A DNA stretch of 64,000 bases, taken from NCBI RefSeq assembly GCF_050942215.1, contig NZ_CP192056.1:3844001-3908000 (forward strand). Reading direction: 5' to 3'. The DNA is from Sphaerimonospora sp050942215 (lineage in GTDB: Bacteria; Actinomycetota; Actinomycetes; Streptosporangiales; Streptosporangiaceae). Each line of letters starts with the position of its first letter. Positions within the stretch are counted from its first letter, which is position 1. A program made the position numbers and the translations under genes. The notes beneath the pieces were generated by a model. That model searched no databases and had not been told where the DNA came from. It saw only the letters and a program-made list of their open reading frames with translations. Positions 16,114 to 24,115 of the stretch are shown here, piece by piece.

Positions 16114-16581
16114 ATGAGCATCCCGTACCTGGCCCAGCCCGAACAGCAACAGAAACTGGAATGGCTGGACGGCAGCACCTTCTCCGTCCTGCTCGACGCC
16201 GCCACCACCGGCGGGCAGCTCACCGTCGGACGGTTCGACGCCCCCGAGGGCGAGGCCCCGCCGTTCCACCTGCACACCCGGGAAGACGAAGTCTTCCTGC
16301 TGATCAAAGGCACCGCCCAGCTCTGGGTGGGCGAGCAGGAGCTGGAGCTGTCCGAGGGCGGCATCGTCTACCTGCCCCGCAACATCCCGCACGGCTACCG
16401 CATCACCTCCGAGCGGGCCGACCTGCTGCTGATCGCCACACCCGCCGGCATCGAGGACATGTTCCGCCAAGGCGGACGCGACCTGTCCACCCCCAGACCC
16501 GAGGGCTTCGAGATCTCCAAGGACGTACTGGCCGCCGCGGCCGACGCTTACGGCCAGATCATCGTCGGGCCGCCCCGGTGA
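16114..16581 (+). CDS. Cupin-domain protein
   Basis: This 155-residue single-domain cupin has the metal motif 1 region FHLHTREDEVFLLIKGTAQL and motif 2 VYLPRNIPHGYRI. It resembles small quercetinase-like cupins that bind Fe, Mn or Ni. An AGGGAGAA site lies just before ATG. Its substrate is unknown; in this operon it may act on a quinone or aromatic ring product. Confidence 0.87.
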   Translation: MSIPYLAQPEQQQKLEWLDGSTFSVLLDAATTGGQLTVGRFDAPEGEAPPFHLHTREDEVFLLIKGTAQLWVGEQELELSEGGIVYLPRNIPHGYRITSERADLLLIATPAGIEDMFRQGGRDLSTPRPEGFEISKDVLAAAADAYGQIIVGPPR

Positions 16582-17327
16582 GCGCGATGAAAAGCAACCG
16601 CGTCATCGTCATCACCGGAGCGGCCGGAGGCATCGGCACGCCACTGACCGCGCGTTTCCTGGGCAACGCCGACACCGTCATCGCCACCGACCTCAGCGAT
16701 GAGGCACTGAAGCGGCTGGCCGAGCGGATGGACCACCACAGCGCGCTGCATACCGTCGCGGCCGACCTCTCCGCCGAGCCGGGCGCCGCACGGCTGGCCG
16801 AATTCGCCCGCGACGTCGCCGGTCATGTCGATGTGATCGTCAATGCCGCCGGCCATTTTCCGCTACAGCCGTACGAGGAGATCACCCCGGGATCCTGGCG
16901 TCGCGTGCTCGACATCAACCTGACCGGCCCTCACCTCATCGTGCAGGCGCTGCTGCCGTTGATGAAACACCGAGGCTGGGGCCGCGTGATCAACTTCGGC
17001 TCCGGTTCCGTCTTCGACGGCACGCGCAGCCAGACACACTATGTCGCCGCCAAGGCGGGGGTCGTGGGTTTCACCCGTTCCCTGGCCCGCGAGCTGGGCC
17101 CGTTCAACATCACCGCGAACGTGATCGCCCCCGGCCTTACCGTCACCGAGCAGGCGCGTAGCACCTTCCCCGAGCCCCTGCTGGAAGCTCAGCGCCAGGC
17201 CCGTGCCATCCAACGCGACCAGCAGCCCGACGACCTGGTGGGGCCGGTGTTCTTCCTCGCCTCACCCGACGCCGACTTCATCACCGGCCAGACCGTCAAC
17301 GTCGACGGCGGCAAGTTCATGCCATGA
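16578..17327 (+). CDS. Short-chain dehydrogenase/reductase
   Basis: This SDR of about 249 residues has the nucleotide motif TGAAGGIGTPL, NAAGHF for NNAG, a catalytic Ser in NFGSGSVFDG and YVAAK for YxxxK. The C-terminus TGQTVNVDGGKFMP is typical of the FabG-like group. The GTG at 16578 overlaps the cupin stop as GTGA and is chosen; an ATG at 16587 is the alternative. The long open frame upstream is out of frame with the cupin and hydrolase genes and is not coding. Confidence 0.9.
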   Translation: MSAMKSNRVIVITGAAGGIGTPLTARFLGNADTVIATDLSDEALKRLAERMDHHSALHTVAADLSAEPGAARLAEFARDVAGHVDVIVNAAGHFPLQPYEEITPGSWRRVLDINLTGPHLIVQALLPLMKHRGWGRVINFGSGSVFDGTRSQTHYVAAKAGVVGFTRSLARELGPFNITANVIAPGLTVTEQARSTFPEPLLEAQRQARAIQRDQQPDDLVGPVFFLASPDADFITGQTVNVDGGKFMP

Positions 17328-17362
17328 CCATTGACCACGAACGTGACCAAGAACGGAGCACC

Positions 17363-17929
17363 ATGACCTACAACGTCGGCTACATCGTCGGCAGCCTCTC
17401 GCGGGATTCGATCAACAGAAGGCTCGCGCTGGCGCTGCGCCACCTGGCACCGGTCGAACTCGATCTCGTAGAGATCCCGATCGACGCGCTGCCCTTGTAC
17501 AACCGTGACCACGACGCGAGCTACCCTTCGGCAGCCGAGGAGTTCAAGGACGCGATCACATCCGTTGACGCCATCCTGTTCATCACCCCCGAGTACAACC
17601 GTTCCATTCCCGGAGTGCTGAAGAACGCCATCGACTGGGCCAGTCGGCCACGCGGATCCAGTGTCCTCGACGGCAAGCCGGCCGCGATGATCGGCACCTC
17701 GCCCGGCTCCATCTCCACCGCGGTCGCTCAACAGCATCTCAAGACCATCCTCGCCTACGCCAACATGCCGGTGCTGGGCCAGCCCGAGGCCTACATCCAG
17801 TTCACCCAGGGATTGACCGACGAGGAAGGAACGGTCACCGTTCCCTCCACCGCCCAGTTCCTGTCCGAGTACATGGAGGCGTTCCTGGCACACATCCGCC
17901 ACCACGTGCCTGCCCCCCAGGCCAAATAG
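17363..17929 (+). CDS. NADPH-dependent FMN reductase (chromate/quinone reductase-like)
   Basis: This 188-residue flavodoxin-fold NAD(P)H:FMN oxidoreductase has the FMN phosphate loop GSLSRDSINRRL, LFITPEYNRSIPGVLKNAID and the family motif IGTSPGSISTAVAQQHLK. The ATG at 17363, with GGAG five bases upstream, is preferred; an in-frame ATG at 17324 overlaps the SDR stop. It is the last gene of the MarR-controlled operon and probably reduces quinones or supplies reduced flavin. Confidence 0.9.
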   Translation: MTYNVGYIVGSLSRDSINRRLALALRHLAPVELDLVEIPIDALPLYNRDHDASYPSAAEEFKDAITSVDAILFITPEYNRSIPGVLKNAIDWASRPRGSSVLDGKPAAMIGTSPGSISTAVAQQHLKTILAYANMPVLGQPEAYIQFTQGLTDEEGTVTVPSTAQFLSEYMEAFLAHIRHHVPAPQAK

Positions 17930-18019
17930 GCGAAGTCCCCAGTAGAACCGTGACTGGGACGCGCAGTGGCCGTAGATCGCCCAGCCCGCCAAACGTGGCA
18001 ATGCCCGGGATGGTGGGGA

Positions 18020-18543
18020 AGGCAACCGGTGCTGCGCGCTGCCGGTCAGGCCGCCGGAGCTCAGCAGCTTGCCGTGGAAGCCGATGTCGGAGCGCAGGAT
18101 CGTGCCGCGTCGGCCCCTGTGGTACTTGTAGGCCAGCTTGACCGCGCCCTCGACCGCCTCGGCACCCGAGTTGGGGAAGAACGACATGTTGAGGTCGCCG
18201 GGGAGCACCTGGGCGAGGTTGTGGCCCAGTGCTGCCAGGTAGGGGGAGAAGTACGTCTTGTGCACCTCCATCCGGCGCCGCTGCTGGAACCGGATGCGGG
18301 CCTCCAGGATCCGCGGGTGGTTGTGACCGTGGTTGAGCACGCGACGCCTCCGGTGAGGTCCAGCACGCGACGGCCGTCCTTGAGGTGGAGGTACGCCCCC
18401 TGGGCGTGGTCGACCAACTCCCGGCCGAAGCCGAAAGAGGTCATCAGGGACACTTGGCTTCTGTTCGCGTAGGCGCGGTACAGGTCGTGGACCTGGGCCA
18501 CGCCGAGCTGCTCGGCTTGTTCCACGGTGAAGAGCTCGGACAC
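18020..18543 (-). pseudogene. Class III aminotransferase fragment with frameshift
   Basis: The minus strand encodes the N-terminal third of a PLP-dependent class III aminotransferase. From GTG 18543 it reads VSELFTVEQAEQLGVAQVHD and YLHLKDGRRVLDLTGGVA. After a frameshift near 18340 it continues VLNHGHNHPRILEARIRFQQ, FFPNSGAEAVEGAVKLAYKY and IGFHGKLLSSGGLTGSA. Homology ends near 18020, so the PLP-binding lysine and the C-terminal two thirds are gone. The gene is dead. Nothing coding is seen between the upstream operon and this fragment. Confidence 0.8.
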
Positions 18544-18656
18544 TTCGCTCGAACCTTTCCTGTCGCCGATCAGGGTTCTCCCGCGGCCTCTCCGGAACTG
18601 TCCGGGGTGAGCGGAATTCGGGCCTTCAGGGCTAAAGCATGAGTTGCTCACAGACG

Positions 18657-18690
18657 AGGAGAAATCTCCTAAAGTCACCCCAAAAGGGGT
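18657..18690. promoter_or_regulatory. Pair of adjacent palindromes before a small gene
   Basis: AGGAGAAATCTCCT (18657-18670) and ACCCCAAAAGGGGT (18677-18690) are two perfect inverted repeats six bases apart, ending 18 bases before a GTG at 18709. They look like tandem operators or an operator plus hairpin for the small frameshifted gene. No regulator is identified. Confidence 0.45.
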
Positions 18691-18708
18691 AGCCGTTCGG
18701 CTAGGGGT

Positions 18709-18958
18709 GGCCGTGTTCAGCGCCAAGGTCGCCGAGGTCAGCGGCGGCCAGCTGGCCACGCCGGAAGACTTCGTCCCAAGCAAGGTCGTCCTGGCCATCC
18801 TGCTCAACGGCAAGGAGCTGACTCCCCGACTCGCTCTACCCGTTCGCGCAGTTCGCGCTCGTGAGCATGGCGGACACGCTCAAGCGCGAGCACGGCATGA
18901 CAGTGGAGGTCGTCGGCATCCCGACCGAAACCACGTGTAGCGAGAAGGCCGCGTAGCT
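18709..18958 (+). pseudogene. Small unidentified protein with a one-base frameshift
   Basis: From GTG 18709 (AGGGG seven bases upstream) the frame reads MAVFSAKVAEVSGGQLATPE, DFVPSKVVLAILLNGKELTP. Deleting one C from the CCCC run near 18824 allows continuation as DSLYPFAQFALVSMADTLKR, EHGMTVEVVGIPTETTCSEK and a stop at 18958. The repaired protein would be about 82 residues. I do not recognise the family. The frameshift could be a sequencing error or real inactivation. Confidence 0.5.
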
Positions 18959-18969
18959 ACGCTCTCCTC

Positions 18970-19284
18970 TTGGCCTGGCCGGCGACAGGTCGTGACCCTT
19001 TACAACATAGATTCCCCGCGTCGATGCGGCAGATCGATGACCGGTTTGCCCAGTTCCGCGCGTTGGCCGGGCTGCCGGTCGAATTATCGGTGCACTGCTT
19101 GCGCCATTCGTATGTGTCGCACTTGATCGAGGACGGGGTGGACCCGTTGTTCGTCCAGCAGCAGGTCGGTCACTCGTGGGCCTCGACCACCGCCACCTAC
19201 ACCACGGTCGGGGCCGATGCCCGCGACCGGATGCTGCGCGCTGCGCTGGAGCGAGCCTTCGACGAGGACTTGGAGGGAGCGTGA
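18970..19284 (+). pseudogene. C-terminal fragment of a tyrosine recombinase/integrase
   Basis: About 90 homologous residues remain: QIDDRFAQFRALAGLPVELS, then VHCLRHSYVSHLIEDG (HxxR box), VGHSWASTTATYTTVG (His and catalytic Tyr). The N-terminal domains and first catalytic Arg are missing, and the frame before about 19015 is unrelated. Its stop overlaps the next gene as GTGA, so the pair was once an integrase plus HTH module. Confidence 0.8.
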
Positions 19285-19304
19285 GCACCAAGGAGGGCAG
19301 CACG

Positions 19305-20315
19305 ATGACCAGGAAGATCGGATATGTCTGGCATCTGCGGCAGTTGATGGCCGAACGGGGCATGTTCGCCACCACCGCGTTGGTGCCGTTGCTGGCCGAG
19401 CGGCAGATCACCCTGTCACGCGAGCAGGTCTACCGGCTGGTGACGGGCACCCCAGAGCGGATGAACCTGGCGGTGCTCGTGGCGCTGGCGGACATCCTCG
19501 AGTGCCAGATCGGGAACCTCCTCGAACCGGTCAGGCCGACCGCCCGCACCGAAGAGTCGGCCAAGACCGGCCCACCACCGGCCGATCTTCGGCCGGTGGT
19601 GGGCCCGGGTACTTCCCGATCCGGGCCGGTCGACTATCTGCGGCACATACTGATGGCCGGCGGCGTGCTCCCCGCCCGCGACGACGATCTGGCCCGTGTC
19701 GAACGGTGGCTCAACGAGCAAGTGACCGGACTCGACAGCCCCGAACACCGCCACCTGGTGCAAGCGTTCGCGACCTGGCGCGTCATCCGCGCCCTGCGCG
19801 AGCGCTCGGCCGCCTCCCGCGCGCCGCTCACCCCCACCGGCCACGCCCGCCTGCAGATCACCACCGCGATCGCCTTCTTGACCTGGCTATCGCAGCGCGG
19901 ACAGCCCCTGGCCCACACCCGCCAAAAGCGCCGTCAGGAACGGTCGCTGATCTCCCAGCCAGCTCTTGATCACGTCGGGGACGGTGCCGGCTGCCACCGC
20001 ACCCGCCACACCGGCGAGCGCCACGATCCCCCAGCCCGACACGACATCCAGTGGCGATCTTGTCTTGCCCGTCCCGGTCCGCCCCGGGAGATTCCCATCA
20101 CATTCCGTCCCCTCACCCACGATTTCGCTCTCACCTACTACAGATGGACGAGAGGCAAATATCGGGAGGAAAACCCACTGACCTGCAATAACTCGGAGTC
20201 AGCGATCTCGTGGGGACGACCCCTCACAGGGCAACGAGAACCTCACCGCCACAGCAGCCACGGAAGTTACGAATCTCGTAGGGGCGATGAGGACCGGGGC
20301 GGCCGGTGGCTGTGA
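19305..20315 (+). CDS. HTH regulator of an integrase module, C-terminus replaced by foreign sequence
   Basis: The first 205 residues are a real protein. A Cro/XRE-type HTH (WHLRQLMAERGMFATTALVP, EQVYRLVTGTPERMNLAVLV) is followed by a helical region (VDYLRHILMAGGVLPARDDD, HARLQITTAIAFLTWLSQRG). ATG 19305 is preceded by AGGAGGG; a GTG at 19281 is the alternative. After about 19925 the frame runs into unrelated sequence up to a stop at 20315, so the natural C-terminus is lost. A hydrophobic minus-strand relic (residues GWGIVALAGVAGAVAAG) occupies about 19925-20120. Probably non-functional or a truncated DNA-binding protein. Confidence 0.6.
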   Translation: MTRKIGYVWHLRQLMAERGMFATTALVPLLAERQITLSREQVYRLVTGTPERMNLAVLVALADILECQIGNLLEPVRPTARTEESAKTGPPPADLRPVVGPGTSRSGPVDYLRHILMAGGVLPARDDDLARVERWLNEQVTGLDSPEHRHLVQAFATWRVIRALRERSAASRAPLTPTGHARLQITTAIAFLTWLSQRGQPLAHTRQKRRQERSLISQPALDHVGDGAGCHRTRHTGERHDPPARHDIQWRSCLARPGPPREIPITFRPLTHDFALTYYRWTRGKYREENPLTCNNSESAISWGRPLTGQREPHRHSSHGSYESRRGDEDRGGRWL

Positions 20316-20361
20316 TGGTCGAGCGGGACGAGTTGCGGCCCCTCGTAGGGGCGATGAGGAC
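20198..20361 (+). CRISPR. Degenerate CRISPR remnant, two clear repeats and one decayed repeat
   Basis: A 30-base repeat at 20332-20361 (GTTGCGGCCCCTCGTAGGGG then CGATGAGGAC) has the hairpin core CCCCT/AGGGG and the 3' end GATGAGGAC seen in actinobacterial CRISPR repeats. A 29-base copy with a decayed 5' half lies at 20266-20294, separated by a 37-base unique spacer. A weaker copy (GATCTCGTGGGGACGA core) starts near 20198. Start-to-start distances are 68 and 66 bases, a regular CRISPR period. No cas gene is in the window, and a ligase fragment begins a few bases after the last repeat. Confidence 0.7.
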
Positions 20362-20368
20362 TGCTGGC

Positions 20369-20680
20369 CGCGCGCGACGACATAGGCGCACACCCGTTCA
20401 CCGAGCAAGGCGTCCGGCATCGCGACCACCGCGGCCTCGGCGACGCCGGGATGGGCCAGCAGATGATGTTCGATCTCCTCAGCGGCGACCTTCTCGCCGC
20501 CCTTGTGGATCTGGTCTTTGGTCCGGCCGACTACGACGAGGGCTGCGGCGCCAGGCTGGCCCCGCCCACTTGGAGGAGCTCAAGGCTGGAAAGGTCGCAT
20601 CCGGCAGTCGCTGCCGCGCGATCTGCCACCGCCGCGGTGGCCTGGCCGCCGTTGAACACAGCGACCCCCTCGACATGGTC
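20369..20680 (-). pseudogene. Fragments of a 2,3-dihydroxybenzoate-AMP ligase-type gene
   Basis: The minus strand near 20530-20369 encodes IHKGGEKVAAEEIEHHLLAH, PGVAEAAVVAMPDALLGERV and CAYVVARGQ, the A8-A9 region of DhbE/EntE-type aryl-AMP ligases. A second piece at about 20640-20540 reads DLSSLELLQVGGASLAP, an earlier part of the same protein family. The A10 lysine and N-terminal half are missing and there is an internal deletion. It is a relic of a catechol siderophore loading gene. Confidence 0.75.
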
Positions 20681-20919
20681 ACGGTGAACTGCACCGCGCC
20701 ACGGTTCGTACCCGAACTGATCAAGCACGGGGCCTCGATCGTCTACCCGAACTCCGGCGAGGTCTGGGACGCAGCGAACCGGCGCTGGCTGGGGCTCGCC
20801 GACCCTGTCGAGTTCGGCAGGGCCGCAGCCGGGTGGGCTCTCTCGGCACCCGTTACGTGGGCGGCTGCTGCCGCACCACCCCGGCCCACATCCGCGAGAT
20901 CCGCGCGCACCTGACCTGA
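20676..20919 (+). pseudogene. C-terminal fragment of homocysteine S-methyltransferase
   Basis: The frame reads VNCTAPRFVPELIKHGASIV, YPNSGEVWDAANRRWLGLAD and, after a one-base frameshift near 20835, LGTRYVGGCCRTTPAHIREI to TGA 20919. VNCTAP and GGCCRTTP carry the zinc-binding cysteines of MmuM-type methyltransferases. Only the last 80 residues remain and the frame is broken. The 157 bases after it show nothing. Confidence 0.8.
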
Positions 20920-21076
20920 ACCCAAGTCGAACCCTGCCGGCAGCGAACCGCCCGCCCCGCCGGGCCGTACACTGCCGGGTCGCGCGGCGTCAGCCCATTG
21001 CTCCAGCGCTGCTGGCCGCGGCCGGTAGGGTACGGCGTACTGAACGTGCCCGGCACCGGCAGCGGCATCCGCCAGG

Positions 21077-22216
21077 TCATCGCGAGTAGCGGCTCAGGAG
21101 ACCTTGGGAGGCCAGGGTGCGGTAGTCGTTGCTGCCGAGCACCCGTCGTTGTTCCGCCACGAGCCGCTCGAGGATCGTGAACGCCTGGCCGACGTCGCCG
21201 CGGACCCCGTACCAGCGCGCCAGTTGGTGACGGACCGAGTACCCGAGTTCATGGGAAGTGCCCAGGGTGTCCTCCACATCGGACAGCAGCCCGCCCAGTG
21301 ACTCGATCGCGTCGTCGGGACGGCCCGCGACCCCGCTCCACAGCCCGAGCTGAAGCCGCGTGGTCAAGGTGTGGTAATTCCGCGTACCGAGCGTGGTCTC
21401 GCAGTCCTTTAGGAGGACCCCATAGTGGTCAAGGGCACCTGCGACATCTCCGTTGAACCCCCGCCAGTACGCCACGTTGTTCCGGGCCGATAAGGCGTAG
21501 AAGTCCTCCTGGCCCAGTGCGGCAACCACATCGGGCAACAGCTGTTCGAACAGCTCCAGCGCACCCCTCGCGTCCCCGGACTCGCCGCGCCAGAAGGCGA
21601 GGTTGTTGCGGACCATCAGCGTGTCCCGGTCGTCGGTACCGAGCACACGCTCATGGTCCGTCAGAAGCTCGCGGTACTCGTTCAGTGCCGTTCTGATGTC
21701 GCCGGCGACCCCTCGCCAGTACGCCACGTGGTTCCGGGCCGACAAGACATGGGTGTCGTCCCGGCCCAGTGCGGCAACCACATCGGGCAACAGCTGTTCG
21801 AACAGCTCCAGGGCACCCCTCGCGTCCCCGGACTCGCCGCGCCAGTAGGCGATGTCGCCCCGAACTTCGAACACAGCACGGTCATCGGGGACGCCGCAGT
21901 ACTGTCCGCCGAGCAGATCCTCAAGGCGCCCGACGGCCTGACGGGCCTTCCCCGCGACACCCAGCCAGAACGCCCCGGCCTGCCCGAGCTCATGGCGGGT
22001 GCGTCCCGGTTCCCGGTGTTCGGATGCCGCTTTCTCCGCGAGTTCCGCCGCCGCCAGGGCGTCTCCCGCGAACCCGAGAGCGAACACCTCCGAGAGAGGG
22101 TCCAGGGGAGCGGCCGTGCCTGTCGCGCTCCGGTGGTTGAACCGGTACGGACGGGTCTCCGGGAGCACACCGTGCCCGTTGTTCCTTCTCAGGAAAGCAG
22201 TGGTAGAGACGATCAT
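21077..22216 (-). CDS. Tetratricopeptide-repeat protein, last gene of the NRPS/PKS/pterin operon
   Basis: This 379-residue soluble protein of TPR-like repeats starts at ATG 22216, which overlaps the stop of the condensation-protein gene as ATGA. Units of about 42 residues share the pattern RHxLAYWRGESGDxxxALxxxExLLxDxxxxLGxDDxxTLxxR, the arrangement of actinobacterial TPR_10/TPR_12 proteins. Two units (GDARGALELFEQLLPDVVAA) are nearly identical in DNA, showing recent internal duplication. It has no HTH, ATPase or signal peptide. It may scaffold the enzymes or act in regulation; its place as the terminal cotranscribed gene supports a role in the pathway. Confidence 0.75.
   Translation of the reverse strand: MIVSTTAFLRRNNGHGVLPETRPYRFNHRSATGTAAPLDPLSEVFALGFAGDALAAAELAEKAASEHREPGRTRHELGQAGAFWLGVAGKARQAVGRLEDLLGGQYCGVPDDRAVFEVRGDIAYWRGESGDARGALELFEQLLPDVVAALGRDDTHVLSARNHVAYWRGVAGDIRTALNEYRELLTDHERVLGTDDRDTLMVRNNLAFWRGESGDARGALELFEQLLPDVVAALGQEDFYALSARNNVAYWRGFNGDVAGALDHYGVLLKDCETTLGTRNYHTLTTRLQLGLWSGVAGRPDDAIESLGGLLSDVEDTLGTSHELGYSVRHQLARWYGVRGDVGQAFTILERLVAEQRRVLGSNDYRTLASQGLLSRYSR
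21511..21845. repeat. Near-identical 83-bp direct repeat inside the TPR gene
   Basis: DNA at 21511-21593 is almost identical to 21763-21845, offset by 252 bases (84 codons, two TPR units). Both copies encode GDARGALELFEQLLPDVVAA followed by LG. Confidence 0.85.
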
Positions 22217-24099
22217 TTCGCTGTCCTCGTCATCTTGAGCGCCAGACGGCGCAGCGGTGCGCTGCCGACGAAATCGCCGTGCCGGAGTCCTGAGTACCCG
22301 CGCTCCGCCAGCTCGGCCATGAGCGACGGCACTTTCAGGAATTCCCCGCTGTTCTCCGCGTACGTCCCGGACAGTCTGGGCTCGGTTTCCGGGTGAGCGT
22401 TCCGGAATGCCTGCCTGAGCGCCTGTTCCTCGGCACTCTCCGGTCTCTCTTCCCATGCCGTTCTCTCGTCCCTCGCCGGGTCCCGCTCGATCGGGAGAGG
22501 GATGTCCGTTCCGGGGTACAGGACCACGTAGCGGTGCGGTTGGACGATCGAGGGGCAGTCGGTGGCCATGTCCCGCAAGTACTCGGAGATTTCCTGCTCG
22601 GTCAGGTCCGTGGTCCTCGCCACCACCTGGGCGACGAGCTCAGCCCTGTCCTCCCCGGGGACGGTGGACACCTGGGCGCTCGCAACGTCGGGGTGCTCGG
22701 CGAGGAGGGCCTCAATCCTGTCGGCGTGCACCCAGGCGTTGTTCAGCGAAACCCATCCGCGCTGCTTCCAGGGGGCGTCGATTTTCACGTCCGCGACCAG
22801 TTCGCCGACTCGGGTCTCCGGGTCCTCGGCGATCCGTTCCAAGAGCCTCAAGAAGGCTTGCGCCCACAGGATCCCGGAAGCCTCCGGCAGGGCTTCTGTG
22901 GGCGCCCTTACCGAAATCTCCAGCCCCTGGTCGGTCCGGGACGCGTCCACGAACACCCAGGGGGGATACCGACCCAGACGCTTCTGCGTGATGCGTTCCG
23001 GAACAGCACCGTCGGCAAACAGCGGTTTCCGGTTCGCGTAGTGGTATTCGAAGAGGACGCCAGGTACCACCTTCGCGCCCTGTCGCAGTGACTCACGAGA
23101 CTCGCGCATCACCAGATCCCCCACGGGGTAACTGGCGTTCATGTACATCTCCAGTAAGGAGAGATGGCAGCAACGCAGAAATCCGTGCACCGTCAGGTCC
23201 CGAGGCAGGTCGAAGACGATTCGCCCGCCTCCGGCCAGGCGGTCCACGCTCCTCCGCGTCACCTCGTTCCACCGGTTGGAAAAGACCGAGTACATGGCGC
23301 ACACGTCCTGCTCGGTCCAACCGCAGATGAGCAGGGCGAGCACACCATGCAGGACGCCGGGCTCGGTCACCTGGGTAGCCTGCGCGATACGAGCGCACAG
23401 CGCGGCAGCGGTTTGGGAGAGCACCACGGTCTCGCAGCCGACGGAACCTTCGGGTACCGGCCAGGAGTAGGGGACCGATGTGTGCGGGCCACGCCTCAGC
23501 TGCTGCTGCCAGTAGGCCAGCGCCCTCCGGGTGGCCTTCTGCTGTTCCTCCGTGCTCTGTGCCGCCACGAGGTCCAGCGGTTGCGGCTCGCCGGCTCCCA
23601 CGGGAAGCGGCGTCCCCGGTTCTCGCAGCTGCCGCTCCAGCTCTCCCAGAACCGTCTCCATCGCGACCCCGTCCACGGCGATCTGCCGGAACACCAGGAA
23701 CAGGTCCGTGACCCGCTGCCCCGCGACGCCGACCACGGCGTAACAGGAGGAACGCTCGAAAACCCCGGCCGTGGGGACGGCATAGCTGTCCGGGTCCAGC
23801 AGCGGGGCCCCGGGCTCGGCGCCATCCGAAGCCAGGATGATCAGCTGCGGCTCACACTCCGCGTGCACGAGCTGGCGGGGGGCGCCGGAGGCGTCCTGGT
23901 CGTAGGTGGTCCGCAGCGCCTCGTATCGTTCCAGCAGGGACCGCAGGGCGAGCCTGACCTGGTCGACCGTCACCTCGGGAGGCACCTCGACGGCCCTGGG
24001 GTAGGCATCCATCGCCCTGTCGCCCCGCACCGGTTCGCTGTCCAGCACCCAGTACCAGTGCTGGGCCCAGCCCAGTGGGCCGGAACGGATCACGTTCAT
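22213..24099 (-). CDS. Stand-alone condensation-like protein with vestigial A-domain tail and carrier-like end
   Basis: This 628-residue NRPS-derived protein uses ATG 24099, preceded by AGGAG seven bases upstream; a GTG at 24132 would overlap the ABC gene. Residues 1-430 form a condensation-type fold, but the HHxxxDG active-site motif reads RQIAVDG (R138, Q139, D143, G144), so both histidines are gone. At about 450-550 the segment RIEALLAEHPDVASAQVSTV and EQEISEYLRDMATDCPSIVQ resembles the C-terminal subdomain of adenylation domains. The last 90 residues look like a carrier domain with PSLMAELAERGY in place of GGHSLLA. It probably has a structural, docking or altered catalytic role, such as releasing or joining the chain. 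Confidence 0.75.
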   Translation of the reverse strand: MNVIRSGPLGWAQHWYWVLDSEPVRGDRAMDAYPRAVEVPPEVTVDQVRLALRSLLERYEALRTTYDQDASGAPRQLVHAECEPQLIILASDGAEPGAPLLDPDSYAVPTAGVFERSSCYAVVGVAGQRVTDLFLVFRQIAVDGVAMETVLGELERQLREPGTPLPVGAGEPQPLDLVAAQSTEEQQKATRRALAYWQQQLRRGPHTSVPYSWPVPEGSVGCETVVLSQTAAALCARIAQATQVTEPGVLHGVLALLICGWTEQDVCAMYSVFSNRWNEVTRRSVDRLAGGGRIVFDLPRDLTVHGFLRCCHLSLLEMYMNASYPVGDLVMRESRESLRQGAKVVPGVLFEYHYANRKPLFADGAVPERITQKRLGRYPPWVFVDASRTDQGLEISVRAPTEALPEASGILWAQAFLRLLERIAEDPETRVGELVADVKIDAPWKQRGWVSLNNAWVHADRIEALLAEHPDVASAQVSTVPGEDRAELVAQVVARTTDLTEQEISEYLRDMATDCPSIVQPHRYVVLYPGTDIPLPIERDPARDERTAWEERPESAEEQALRQAFRNAHPETEPRLSGTYAENSGEFLKVPSLMAELAERGYSGLRHGDFVGSAPLRRLALKMTRTAK

Positions 24100-24115
24100 G
24101 CGCACACTCCTGTCG

